A DNA stretch of 64,000 bases. Source: Falsiroseomonas selenitidurans. Its GTDB lineage: Bacteria; Pseudomonadota; Alphaproteobacteria; Acetobacterales; Acetobacteraceae. The stretch is from NCBI RefSeq assembly GCF_012103215.1, contig NZ_JAAVNE010000007.1, positions 93,049 to 157,048 of the forward strand, written 5' to 3'. Positions 21,598 through 29,435 of the stretch are shown here, in pieces. The translations under genes and the position numbers were made by a program. The notes beneath the pieces were generated by a model. The model was not told the DNA's origin and searched no databases. It saw only the letters and a list, made by a program, of their open reading frames with translations. Position 1 is the stretch's first letter, and every line of letters begins with the position of its first letter.

Positions 21598-21714
21598 AAA
21601 CACGACGGCGGGCGCTCATTTATTTGACCCTATTCGGCCTATTTGGCACGCCACAGCGAAGCTTCTCACTTCTATACCCGTGGGATGAAGCGAGACGAGG
21701 GTGGGGGCTTGTGG

Positions 21715-24700
21715 ATGGCGGGTGCCGGTCACGGCGAAGCCACGTCTGGCGTGCGGCAGGAGGATGACCGGGTCGCCCTGGTCGTGCTGGCTGGCGGCAC
21801 GCGGGCCTGTGCTGCCCTTCTGGCACGTCTGCCGGCGGCAGACGGCCTGCCCGCGATCCTGGTTCTGCCGGGCGAGTTGGCGGCCGAGACGATGCGCGCC
21901 GCCCTGGCCACGGCAGCGCCGATGCCCGTGCTGCTGGCGGAGGCCGGCATGGTTCTGCGTCGGAACCGGATCCACCTGGTCCCGCGCGGCCTTGGCCTCG
22001 CGGCGCGGCAGGACCGGCTGGAGGCGGCGCCGGGTGGCTCGGTCGAGGATCTGATGGGCGCGGTGGCGCGGCGCGGCGCGGCGACCGGCGTGCTGCTGGA
22101 AGGCGCTGAACCGGCGGCGGTGGCGGCGCTGGTCGCGCTGAAGCGGGCGGGCGGCCGCCTGCTGGTGCAGGCGCCGCCGGAGGGGGCGCCGGGGGCAGGG
22201 GCGCCTGGCGCGGATGCGGTGCTGACGGCGCCCGAGATCGCCGCCGTGCTGGCGGCGGCGCAGCCGATGCCGCCCGCATCCAGGCCGGATGCCGAACCGG
22301 TCCCCGGAACCGCCGCCTGGCAGGTGCTGGACGGCATCGCCGCCCTGGTTCTGGACGAGGCGCTGGCCATCCGCTTCTTCACCCCCGGCGCCCGCGCGCT
22401 GCTCCGGCTGGCTCCCGGCGCTGTCGGCCGGCCGCTGGCCGATCTGGCGCCGCTGTCGAAGGACCCGGCCCTGCTGGACGATGCGCGCGCCGTGCTGGAC
22501 GGCGCTGCCGAGGAGGTGCGGGACGTGCCGGGACCCGGCGGCGCCTGGTTCCTGCGCCGCATCCGCGCCACGGGGCAGGGTCTCGTCGTCAGCTATGCCG
22601 AGGTGACGGCGCTGCGCCGCGCCGGCGAGGCGGCGGAAGCGGCACGCCTGCATCTGGAGGCGATCCTGCGCGCCATCCGGCTGCCGCTGGTGGTGCTGGA
22701 CCCGGGGCGGCGCATCCTGCAGGCCAATCCGCGCTTCATCGCGCTGTTCGGCGGCATCGAGCCCGGCGCCCCGCTGCCGCCGACGCTGGCCGCGGCGTTG
22801 CGCGGCACGCCGGCGCTCGATGCCGTGCTGGCCGCCGCGCCGGGCGCGCCGGAGGCGGTGGAGGATTGCGTGGTGGAGGTGATGCTGCCGCGGGCCGGGC
22901 CGCGCATCCTGCAACTGGCTGCCAGCCGGCTGCCCGGCGCACCGCCCAAGGCGCTGCTGACGATGAAGGACATCACGGAGCGTGCCCGGCTGGCGGAACG
23001 GCTGGAGGGCGCGCGCGCCGCGGCCGAACAGGCCGACCGCGACAAGTCGCGCTTCCTGGCGGCCGCCAGCCACGACCTGCGCCAGCCGCTGCAGAGCATG
23101 AGCATGCTGCACGGGCTGCTGGCGGCGAAGGCGAGCGACCCGGCCATGCTGAAGCTGATCGGCCGGCTGGACGAGACGATCGATGCGATGTCCGGCATCC
23201 TGGACGCGCTGCTCGACATCAACCAGATGGAAGCCGGGCGCATCCACGCCGCCGTGGCGCCAGTGCCGCTGGGCGCGCTGCTGGCCAGCCTGGACCGTGA
23301 ATTCGCCGAGGTGGCGCGCGCCGCCGGGCTGGGCTGGCGCCTGGTGCCGAGCGACGCGGTGGTGCTGACGGATGCGCGGCTGCTGCGGCAGATCCTGCGC
23401 AACCTGGTGTCCAACGCGCTGAAATACACGCGCCGCGGCCGCATCCTGGTGGGCTGCCGGCGCGCCGGGGCGATGCTGCGGATCGAGGTGTGGGACACCG
23501 GCATCGGCATTCCGGCGACGCAGACGCAGAAGGTGTTCGAGGAGTTCCACCAGATCAACAACCCGGCCCGCGCGCGCAGCCTGGGGCTCGGCCTGGGCCT
23601 GGCCATCGCGCGGCGCCTGGCCGACCTGCTGGGGCACCGCATCGGCGTCCGCTCCCGCGAGCAGGTCGGCTCCGTCTTCCATATCGACGTGCCGCTGACC
23701 GGGGGCGCCGAGGCGCAGGGGCCCGGGCACCAGACGAGGATGGCGGAGCCCTGGACGGCATCGCGCATCCTGGTGATCGAGGATGATCCGGCGGTGGGCG
23801 ACGCGGTGCTGATGCTGCTGCAACAGGCGGGCTACGAGGTGATGCTTGCCGGCGACGGCGCGCAGGCCATCGCGATGGCCGCGCAATCGCCGCCTGCGCT
23901 CATCATCACCGACTTCAACCTGCCGGGCGCCTTCAACGGCGCCGAGCTGACGCTGCAGCTGCGCCAGCTTCTGCACACGCCGCCCGCGGCGATCATCCTG
24001 ACCGGCGATACCTCCGCCGGGGCGCTGCGCGCGATCCGGCTGCTCGACGTGGCGCATGTGCCGAAGCCGGTGCGGGCGGATGACCTGCTGGCGCGGGTGC
24101 GCCGGCTGCTGCCTGCGGCGGCAGAGCCGCCACCGCGCGAGACACTCTTCCGCGCGCCAGCGGCGGGCGAGCAGCCGGCGCCGGCCGCCCTGGAGGAAGC
24201 CCAGGCGCCCGCGCCACGGCCCGCCGCCGGGCGGGACCGGGTCTTCATCGTCGACGACGATGCCGTGCTGCGCCGCGTCGTGGCGGAATGGCTCGGCGCG
24301 AATGGCTGGCAGGTGGAGACCTTCGGCTCGGCCGAGGCCTTCCTCAAGGCCGACGCGCCGGGCCGGCGCGGCTGCGTCCTGGTGGATGCCGTGATGCCGG
24401 CGATGGACGGCATCGCGCTGCTGGAGGCGTTGCGCCCGCATGCGCGGCGCCTGCCGGCGATCATGGTGACCGGGCATGGCGATGTCCGCATGGCGGTGCA
24501 GGCGATGGCGGCCGGCGCCACCGACTTCATCGAGAAGCCGATGCTGCGCGAGGACCTGCTGCGCAGCATCCACCGCGCCATGGCGCTGATCGCCGACCAG
24601 GCAGGGGAGGTGGCGGCGCGGGCGGAGATGGCGGGGCGCCTGGCCCGGCTGACCCCGCGGCAGCGGCAGATCCTGGACCGGGTGATCGCCGGCTCGCCCA

Positions 24701-24828
24701 GCAAGGTCATCGCGGCGGAGCTGCGGCTGAACCAGCGCACGGTGGAAAACCATCGCGCCGCGATCATGGCCAAGCTCGGCGTGCGGTCCTTGCCGGAGCT
24801 GATCCGCAAGGTGGTCTCGGTGGCATGA
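21715..24828 (+). CDS. Hybrid histidine kinase: degenerate CheB domain, PAS, kinase, two receivers and LuxR-type HTH in one chain
   Basis: About 1037 residues hold a whole phosphorelay. Residues 17-180 align by eye with a CheB methylesterase domain (MPVLLAEAGMVLRRNRIHLVP, GVLLEGAEPAAVAALVALKRAGG), but the Gly-Ala-Ser active-site start reads LAGGTRACA and the QH-x-P histidine is replaced. Two PAS-like segments follow; the first (IRFFTPGARALLRL) is the type seen after CheR in CheB-CheR fusions, so CheR appears to be missing. The kinase core has phospho-accepting His453 in SHDLRQPLQ, an N-box RNLVSNALKYT and DTGIGIP. Receiver 1 has Asp733, receiver 2 Asp891, and the FixJ-like HTH starts near 978 (LTPRQRQILD). 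Start uncertain: ATG 21715 or 21685. Confidence 0.85.
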   Translation: MAGAGHGEATSGVRQEDDRVALVVLAGGTRACAALLARLPAADGLPAILVLPGELAAETMRAALATAAPMPVLLAEAGMVLRRNRIHLVPRGLGLAARQDRLEAAPGGSVEDLMGAVARRGAATGVLLEGAEPAAVAALVALKRAGGRLLVQAPPEGAPGAGAPGADAVLTAPEIAAVLAAAQPMPPASRPDAEPVPGTAAWQVLDGIAALVLDEALAIRFFTPGARALLRLAPGAVGRPLADLAPLSKDPALLDDARAVLDGAAEEVRDVPGPGGAWFLRRIRATGQGLVVSYAEVTALRRAGEAAEAARLHLEAILRAIRLPLVVLDPGRRILQANPRFIALFGGIEPGAPLPPTLAAALRGTPALDAVLAAAPGAPEAVEDCVVEVMLPRAGPRILQLAASRLPGAPPKALLTMKDITERARLAERLEGARAAAEQADRDKSRFLAAASHDLRQPLQSMSMLHGLLAAKASDPAMLKLIGRLDETIDAMSGILDALLDINQMEAGRIHAAVAPVPLGALLASLDREFAEVARAAGLGWRLVPSDAVVLTDARLLRQILRNLVSNALKYTRRGRILVGCRRAGAMLRIEVWDTGIGIPATQTQKVFEEFHQINNPARARSLGLGLGLAIARRLADLLGHRIGVRSREQVGSVFHIDVPLTGGAEAQGPGHQTRMAEPWTASRILVIEDDPAVGDAVLMLLQQAGYEVMLAGDGAQAIAMAAQSPPALIITDFNLPGAFNGAELTLQLRQLLHTPPAAIILTGDTSAGALRAIRLLDVAHVPKPVRADDLLARVRRLLPAAAEPPPRETLFRAPAAGEQPAPAALEEAQAPAPRPAAGRDRVFIVDDDAVLRRVVAEWLGANGWQVETFGSAEAFLKADAPGRRGCVLVDAVMPAMDGIALLEALRPHARRLPAIMVTGHGDVRMAVQAMAAGATDFIEKPMLREDLLRSIHRAMALIADQAGEVAARAEMAGRLARLTPRQRQILDRVIAGSPSKVIAAELRLNQRTVENHRAAIMAKLGVRSLPELIRKVVSVA

Positions 24829-24860
24829 AGACGGTGGCATGAAGACGGGGGCGTGAAGGC
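24819..24860. repeat. 14-bp tandem repeat at the end of the hybrid kinase gene
   Basis: GGTGGCATGAAGAC occurs twice back to back (24819-24832 and 24833-24846), followed by a third copy with three changes (24847-24860). The first copy contains the kinase stop codon, so each repeat carries an ATGA. The unit length is not a multiple of three. It looks like slipped-strand duplication at the gene end. Confidence 0.7.
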
Positions 24861-24896
24861 GGCCCGGGCCTCCGCCCGGCGCGCCCCGGCTGCGGT

Positions 24897-24936
24897 CCGC
24901 GCCCGCGCCGGGCCGGCTATTCCGGCGCGGGCGCGG
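24897..24936. terminator. GC-rich hairpin between convergent genes
   Basis: A perfect 15-bp inverted repeat (24897-24911 with 24922-24936) encloses a 10-base loop. It lies between the rightward kinase and the leftward XRE gene, and the XRE stop codon is inside the loop. No U-run follows on either side, so it may act as a bidirectional stem without being a classical intrinsic terminator. Confidence 0.55.
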
Positions 24937-25441
24937 CGCCGGGCGCGGCCAGCGGCTGGCCACGCGCCACGGCCCGCGCGAAGGCCATCAGCGCGTGGCG
25001 CCGCCGCGGATCGTTGATGGTGGAGAACACCTGCACCAGCTCCACCAGCTCATCCGTCGCGCCGTCGGTGAAATCCACCAGGGTTTCGCTGCGCGGCGCG
25101 GCGGTGCCGACCAGCACTTCCGGCCGCACGCCCAGCGCCGTGGCGATGCCGAGCAGGCGGCTGGTGGCGATGCGCGTTGCGCCTGTCTCGTAGCGATGGA
25201 ACTGCGCGCCGGTGACGCCGACGATGTCGGCGATCTCCTTCTGCGTGCGTCCGGCGGCGCGGCGCAGCTCCTTGATGCGGCCGCCGACGGAAGCGTCGGC
25301 GGAGGTGGGCGAGCGATTGCCGACCGCAACGGACGGCGGGGGGGACTCGATCGCGGTCTCCGCCCCGGCCAGGCCCTGGGGTCTCACGTCCATGGCGGCG
25401 GCCCGGGGGATGACGGGGATCGTCTTGGTCATGCCGTGCAT
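24917..25441 (-). CDS. XRE-family transcriptional regulator
   Basis: A 174-residue DNA-binding protein with a helix-turn-helix of the XRE/Cro type at residues 55-110 (GGRIKELRRAAGRTQKEIADIVG, then FHRYETGATRI). A disordered 50-residue N-terminus precedes it. The acidic C-terminal part (DELVELVQVFSTINDPRRRHAL) is the short helical tail common in alphaproteobacterial XRE proteins that regulate surface polysaccharide or stress genes. The start at 25441 is favoured by GAGGA 7 bases upstream; ATG 25432 is possible. It is convergent with the hybrid kinase and lies beside a predicted polysaccharide-active protein gene, so exopolysaccharide control is a reasonable guess. Confidence 0.85.
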   Translation of the reverse strand: MHGMTKTIPVIPRAAAMDVRPQGLAGAETAIESPPPSVAVGNRSPTSADASVGGRIKELRRAAGRTQKEIADIVGVTGAQFHRYETGATRIATSRLLGIATALGVRPEVLVGTAAPRSETLVDFTDGATDELVELVQVFSTINDPRRRHALMAFARAVARGQPLAAPGAAPAPE

Positions 25442-25648
25442 AATTGGGTCCTCGGACGTTGGCGGCGGCCCGTGCCGCCGCTGGTCGCTGGCGCAGAAGC
25501 GTCTCACCGGGGAAGCCGGTTCCCGCATGCTGATGGCAGGGACACCCGTTTGGGCATCGATGCCAGAAGCCGCGGCGCTTGCACCGGCCTACAGGGATTT
25601 GCACCCCCGTGGCAGGACCGGAAAATACTCACGTAAAGAACAGCGTCA

Positions 25649-25681
25649 GGCGGCGCGCAGGGCATGACCCCGCGCGCCGCC
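25649..25681 (-). terminator. Terminator hairpin behind the CBM60-bearing gene
   Basis: GGCGGCGCGC (25649-25658) pairs perfectly with GCGCGCCGCC (25672-25681), with three further G-C pairs after one mismatch inside. It stands about 26 bases past the stop of the leftward gene. Downstream on that strand is a short TTCTTT stretch, a weak U-tract. The rest of the gap 25442-25706 shows no gene and probably holds the XRE promoter. Confidence 0.6.
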
Positions 25682-25706
25682 CATGGTCCTGTCTCGTCAG
25701 GCTTGC

Positions 25707-28700
25707 TCAGAACTGCAGAAAGACGTCGCCGTTGCTCATCAGGGCGGCATGGCCCGCCACCGCGTCGCCATTGAGCGAGAGTTCGTCAACGTACAGGTTC
25801 CGGTCCTTCGCGGCGCTGCCGCCCCAGGCATCGTTCAGGAAGCGGATGCCAAGCACGTGATCGCCGGCGTCGAAATCGCCGAGGATCTCGTAGCGCTCGC
25901 CATGGCCCGTGGCGTGCGAGACGTGCGCGGCCTGCCGGCCGCCGATGGCGACGCCGTCGAGGTAGAGCTGGAACTCCGCATTGCCGTTCCAGGCATCCTG
26001 CGAGACCTCGAAGGCCAGCACGTCCGGCCCGCGGCCGAGCTGCACCGCGGCCGTCGGGGTTTCCTGGCCGAAGCCGAACTCGGCGGTGCCGTTGCTCTTC
26101 AGCGTGCCGCTGCGGTGCAGGTCGGCGCCGTTGAGCGAGACGGAGTCGACATACAGGTTGCGGTCCTTCGCCGCGCCGCCGCCCCAGGCATCGTTCAGGA
26201 AGGTCACGCCGAGCGTGTGCCGGCCGTCGAAATCGCCTGCCACCTCGATGAGCTGGGTCTGGCCCTGGCCATGCTGCGCGGTGGCGTTGCGGACGCCGCC
26301 CTGGACCACGCCGTCGACCGTGATGGTGTACTGCGCGTGGCCGTTCCAGCTGTCGCCGGAGATGCCGATGGTCAGCACATCCTGCTGCGGCGAGACGACC
26401 GGCGCCGGCGTGGACAGCGCGCCATCAATGGTGAAGTCGACCTTGCCGTTGGCGTTCATGAACCGGGTGTGGCCGGTGCCGGTGCCATTCACCAGCACGT
26501 CCTCGACGTACAGATTGCGGTCCTTCGTCGCGCTGCCGCCCCAGGCGTCGTTGGTGAACCGCACCGTGACCACATGGTCGATGCCGGCGGTGAACCTGCC
26601 GAGCTCCACGATCTCGCCGCCCGCCGCGTGCTGGACGTCGATGGTGCCCTGGAACACCTGCTTGCCGTCGACGAGGACCACCGCGTTGGGGTCGCCCTTC
26701 CAGCTCTCGGCACCCAGCCTCACCGCCAGCGAGACCAGCTCGGCAGGCGGGGGCGCGGGGGGCGGCGCCGGCGCGGGTTCCGGCGTCGGTTCCGGTGCGG
26801 GCGTCGGCGCCGGGGCTGGGGCAGGGGTTGGGGCGGGGGCGGGCGTTGGCAGCGGGGCGCCGATCAGCTCCGGCATCGGGTCGTAGCCCGACTTGTCCGG
26901 TGCGGCGATCGCATAGGTCGGGTTCTTCGCGTAGTCGGCGGTCTTGGTGAAGGGCGGCGCCGTCGCCAGCACGCGCTGGTAGGCGTCGCGCGCCTCGGCG
27001 GAGCCGGTCAGCTCCCAGATCCCGCCGAGCGTCGCCAGCGCCAGCTGCGCGTAGTCGCCATTGCTTTTCGCCCAGCCCTGCTCGCCATTGCTCCAGCCCT
27101 GCGCTTCGGTCTTCGCGCCCATCTCCTCCCACGTCGTGTAGAGGCGGCCGGTGGCGGGGTCGCTGATGGCGATGAGGTAGGCGGCGCCGTCGCGCAGGTC
27201 GAAGCCTTCATCCGCCGCGTTGAAGCGGCCGACCAGGAAGTTGGACTGCCATTCCAGGAAGGTCAGCGCATCGGCATTGCCGGCCCGCGCCGCGGCCAGG
27301 GCGGTGGAGGCGAAGTAGTCCTGCTGCCAGGGGGGCAGCGCGCCCTTGATGCCGTAATCGCCGGGCACCCAGCCATGTGCCTCGCCCTGCTGCGCGGTCC
27401 ATTCCGGGATCTTGGAGACCAGCCACTTCCAGTTCGATTCGGAGGCGGCCTGGAAGAAGGCCTTTTCCTTGCTGCCATCAGGGCTGAGCTCGGCCGCCGC
27501 GTCCACCTGACGCAGGGCCCAGGCGGCGCTGCGCACCTGCATGCCGTTCACCACCAGGTCGGTGGCATCCAGCCGGTAGGCCGGCCAAGCGGTCATGATG
27601 CTCCAGGAGGCCTGGGCCTGGAGGTTGTCCAGGATCCAGCGCTCGCCGGTCATCAGGTAGGGCACGGAGGACAGGTCGGGCTGGTGCGCCGAGTCCATGG
27701 TCCAGCCGGTGGCGCTGTCCACCTGCTGCGTCAGGCCGGTGGATTTGGCGTCGCCGGGCTTGCCGGTGCCGCCGCGGCCGTCCACCCACAGCTTCGGATA
27801 GGCGTCCGTGTTCAGCCAGGTGTCGTTCGCCTCGTCCCAGAAATGCCAGGGCACGGCGGCGGCGGCTTCGGCCTGGCCCAGCGCATGGGCCGCGGCGCGG
27901 GCATCCTGGCTGATCAGCCAGGCGGTGTTGGATTCCGTGGTGAAGCCGATGTCGTCGCGCCCGCCCGCGGCCGGCATGTACTTGGTGACATCATTGGCGG
28001 CCAGCGGCGCGCCCCAGCCCGCCGCGGCGATTTCCGTGCTGAATTCCTTCAGCAGGCTGTCATCCAGCTTCAGGCTGAGATCGTAGTTGGCGACCGCGCC
28101 GGCATCCTGCATGTGCGCGACGTCGTGGCGGATGTTGAGCCAGCCGGAGCTGGGCGAGCCGAGGCCCTGGCCGCCATCCTTCGCGGTGGCGGAGAAGCCT
28201 TCGTGCCAGGTCTGGTACTGGCCCTGGTCCAGCGTCTCCTTCGCCACCTGCCTGCCGTCCATGGTGACGGTGGCGGTGTAGGCGGTGCGGCCGCCGCTGG
28301 CCTGCATGGCCTGGTCGTTGGCCAGCTGCATGTCCACGGCGAAGCCGCCGCCCTTGTAGATCGACACGTCGAAGATGCCGCGCATCGAGCCGGGCAGGTC
28401 GATCTCGACCCGCGCCTCGGTGGTCAGCGGGCCCTTCTGCCAGAAGCTGGCGGTGCCGTCCTTCAGCGCGGTGCGCAGCGCGGCGACCACGTCCACCGTC
28501 ACGTCGGGGCCGGTCGCCATGTCCAGCGCGACGGTGAAGCTGTGGCCGTTCAGGCCCTTCGCCATGTCCAGCGCGGCCGGGGCAGAGGCCGGGGCCGCGG
28601 CCGCCTTCAGCACCATGTCGTAGCTGGCGCCGGCGGCGAGCGCGGGGCGGTCCACCGCCAGCACCGCCATCTTCACGGAGCCGTCCTCGTAGCGGGACTT

Positions 28701-28862
28701 CACGTCCATCTGGACCGGCAGGGTGGTGCTGCCATGCAGCACCGTCACCGTGGAGCCGGCCGGAATCTCACCTTTCTGGAAGGTTTCGCCAAACGTGGCC
28801 ACACCGGCCGCGAGCGGCGCCGTGCCGGCGTTCTGGAAGACCAAATCGTGGGTTGAGCTCAT
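25707..28862 (-). CDS. Large polysaccharide-active protein: RIFT-barrel-like start, helical domain, Pro/Ala linker, three CBM60-like modules
   Basis: A 1051-residue protein. Residues 1-300 resemble the N-terminal RIFT barrel of rhamnogalacturonan-lyase-like proteins (LPVQMDVKSRYEDGSVKMAVLAV). Residues 300-650 form a helical domain (QVRSAAWALRQV, LPPWQQDYFAS, FLEWQSNFLVGRF). A Pro/Ala-rich linker spans about 667-707. Three repeats follow, each with ND-x-WGG-x4-KDRNLYV (near 782, 900 and 1020), the hallmark of calcium-dependent CBM60 xylan-binding modules. There is no signal peptide; the hydrophobic end (DVFLQF) could suit type I secretion, but no exporter is nearby. Start 28862 is chosen for GGAGAG 8 bases upstream. 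The gene at 41574-43658 is a paralogue without linker or modules. Activity is unproven. Confidence 0.75.
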   Translation of the reverse strand: MSSTHDLVFQNAGTAPLAAGVATFGETFQKGEIPAGSTVTVLHGSTTLPVQMDVKSRYEDGSVKMAVLAVDRPALAAGASYDMVLKAAAAPASAPAALDMAKGLNGHSFTVALDMATGPDVTVDVVAALRTALKDGTASFWQKGPLTTEARVEIDLPGSMRGIFDVSIYKGGGFAVDMQLANDQAMQASGGRTAYTATVTMDGRQVAKETLDQGQYQTWHEGFSATAKDGGQGLGSPSSGWLNIRHDVAHMQDAGAVANYDLSLKLDDSLLKEFSTEIAAAGWGAPLAANDVTKYMPAAGGRDDIGFTTESNTAWLISQDARAAAHALGQAEAAAAVPWHFWDEANDTWLNTDAYPKLWVDGRGGTGKPGDAKSTGLTQQVDSATGWTMDSAHQPDLSSVPYLMTGERWILDNLQAQASWSIMTAWPAYRLDATDLVVNGMQVRSAAWALRQVDAAAELSPDGSKEKAFFQAASESNWKWLVSKIPEWTAQQGEAHGWVPGDYGIKGALPPWQQDYFASTALAAARAGNADALTFLEWQSNFLVGRFNAADEGFDLRDGAAYLIAISDPATGRLYTTWEEMGAKTEAQGWSNGEQGWAKSNGDYAQLALATLGGIWELTGSAEARDAYQRVLATAPPFTKTADYAKNPTYAIAAPDKSGYDPMPELIGAPLPTPAPAPTPAPAPAPTPAPEPTPEPAPAPPPAPPPAELVSLAVRLGAESWKGDPNAVVLVDGKQVFQGTIDVQHAAGGEIVELGRFTAGIDHVVTVRFTNDAWGGSATKDRNLYVEDVLVNGTGTGHTRFMNANGKVDFTIDGALSTPAPVVSPQQDVLTIGISGDSWNGHAQYTITVDGVVQGGVRNATAQHGQGQTQLIEVAGDFDGRHTLGVTFLNDAWGGGAAKDRNLYVDSVSLNGADLHRSGTLKSNGTAEFGFGQETPTAAVQLGRGPDVLAFEVSQDAWNGNAEFQLYLDGVAIGGRQAAHVSHATGHGERYEILGDFDAGDHVLGIRFLNDAWGGSAAKDRNLYVDELSLNGDAVAGHAALMSNGDVFLQF

Positions 28863-29001
28863 TGGAAGCAACTCTCCAAGAGGGTGCCGGACGGGCCCCG
28901 CGTAACCGGAAGTTGCATCATATTCGCGCGAAGTTTGATGAAGATCACTACAGGAATAGCCCGCTTGCTGTAAAGTAAAGTCACCTACCGCCTATCACGG
29001 C

Positions 29002-29157
29002 CATTTGTGGCGGAAAACTGTAAGGAAACGTTTGTAACCAGACAGGTATCAACTGCAACCATGCGTGGTAGCACCACGCCGGTTCCATAGTTTCTCCACC
29101 AAAACCGCCGCAGTTACATGGCGATTTCTGAAGGCATTTGTGGCGGTGTTTGTGGCG
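29002..29157. repeat. Repeated TTTGTGGCG sequence
   Basis: CATTTGTGGCGG occurs exactly at 29002-29013 and 29135-29146, and its core TTTGTGGCG again at 29149-29157, 12 bases from the previous core. All copies face the same way. This could be a regulator's direct-repeat site or a relic of a recombination site; the sequence does not decide. Confidence 0.45.
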
Positions 29158-29179
29158 AGGTGATGGCTGGCCCGGGAAT

Positions 29180-29240
29180 CAGAGACCGTTTGAAAATGCC
29201 GCCGGACTGACCCGCCGGTGTTCTCGAGGGGTCTCTCAAG
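29180..29240 (+). repeat. Left copy of a 61-bp dispersed element with inverted ends
   Basis: Aligned without gaps to 41518-41578 it matches at 45 of 60 positions counted by eye, and at 29 of the first 33. It is bounded by AGAGACC (29181-29187) and GGTCTCT (29230-29236), which are perfect inverted repeats. The other copy has the same arms at identical spacing. The changes do not follow a codon pattern, so it is probably not coding. Confidence 0.65.
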
Positions 29241-29435
29241 CCCGGTCCTGCAGAGTTGCCCGGCGCGCCTGACGCGCGGTGGCATCCTCGTGGCTGTGGA
29301 TCACCGGGACGCGGCCGGCACGGGGCCGCCGGCGCGGGGCGAACCGGCTGGCCGTCCCGCCGCCGGCCGGGAAGTCTGAAGGGGGTGGGCCGGGCGCTTC
29401 GGCGCGCCCCGGTCAGGCCATGATGCGCGCGCCGG

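Larger units (their letters stand above)
28863..29435. other. 573-bp non-coding gap, partly AT-rich
   Basis: The gap lies upstream of the CBM60-bearing gene and downstream of a glycosyltransferase, both leftward. The stretch 28910-29200 is clearly less GC-rich than the genes. On the minus strand ATCATA at 28917-28922 reads TATGAT, a possible -10 box with a poor -35. TTTGTGGCG occurs three times (29004, 29137, 29149). A dispersed element lies at 29180-29240. Near 29389-29412 a UUCG-loop hairpin may end the leftward transcript. A 78-codon reading frame here (29049-29285) has no gene-like features. Confidence 0.5.

Noticed and set aside
21582..21767. 61-codon frame upstream of the hybrid kinase
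   Set aside because: No coding character, and it overlaps the kinase start in another frame.
25707..26000. PEP-CTERM or LPXTG-like sorting signal at the end of the CBM60-bearing protein
   Set aside because: The C-terminus ends DVFLQF after a CBM60 repeat, with no PEP motif, transmembrane helix or basic tail.
29049..29285. 78-codon leftward reading frame
   Set aside because: It runs through the AT-rich gap and the dispersed element, has no ribosome site, and the two element copies differ in a way that does not respect codons.
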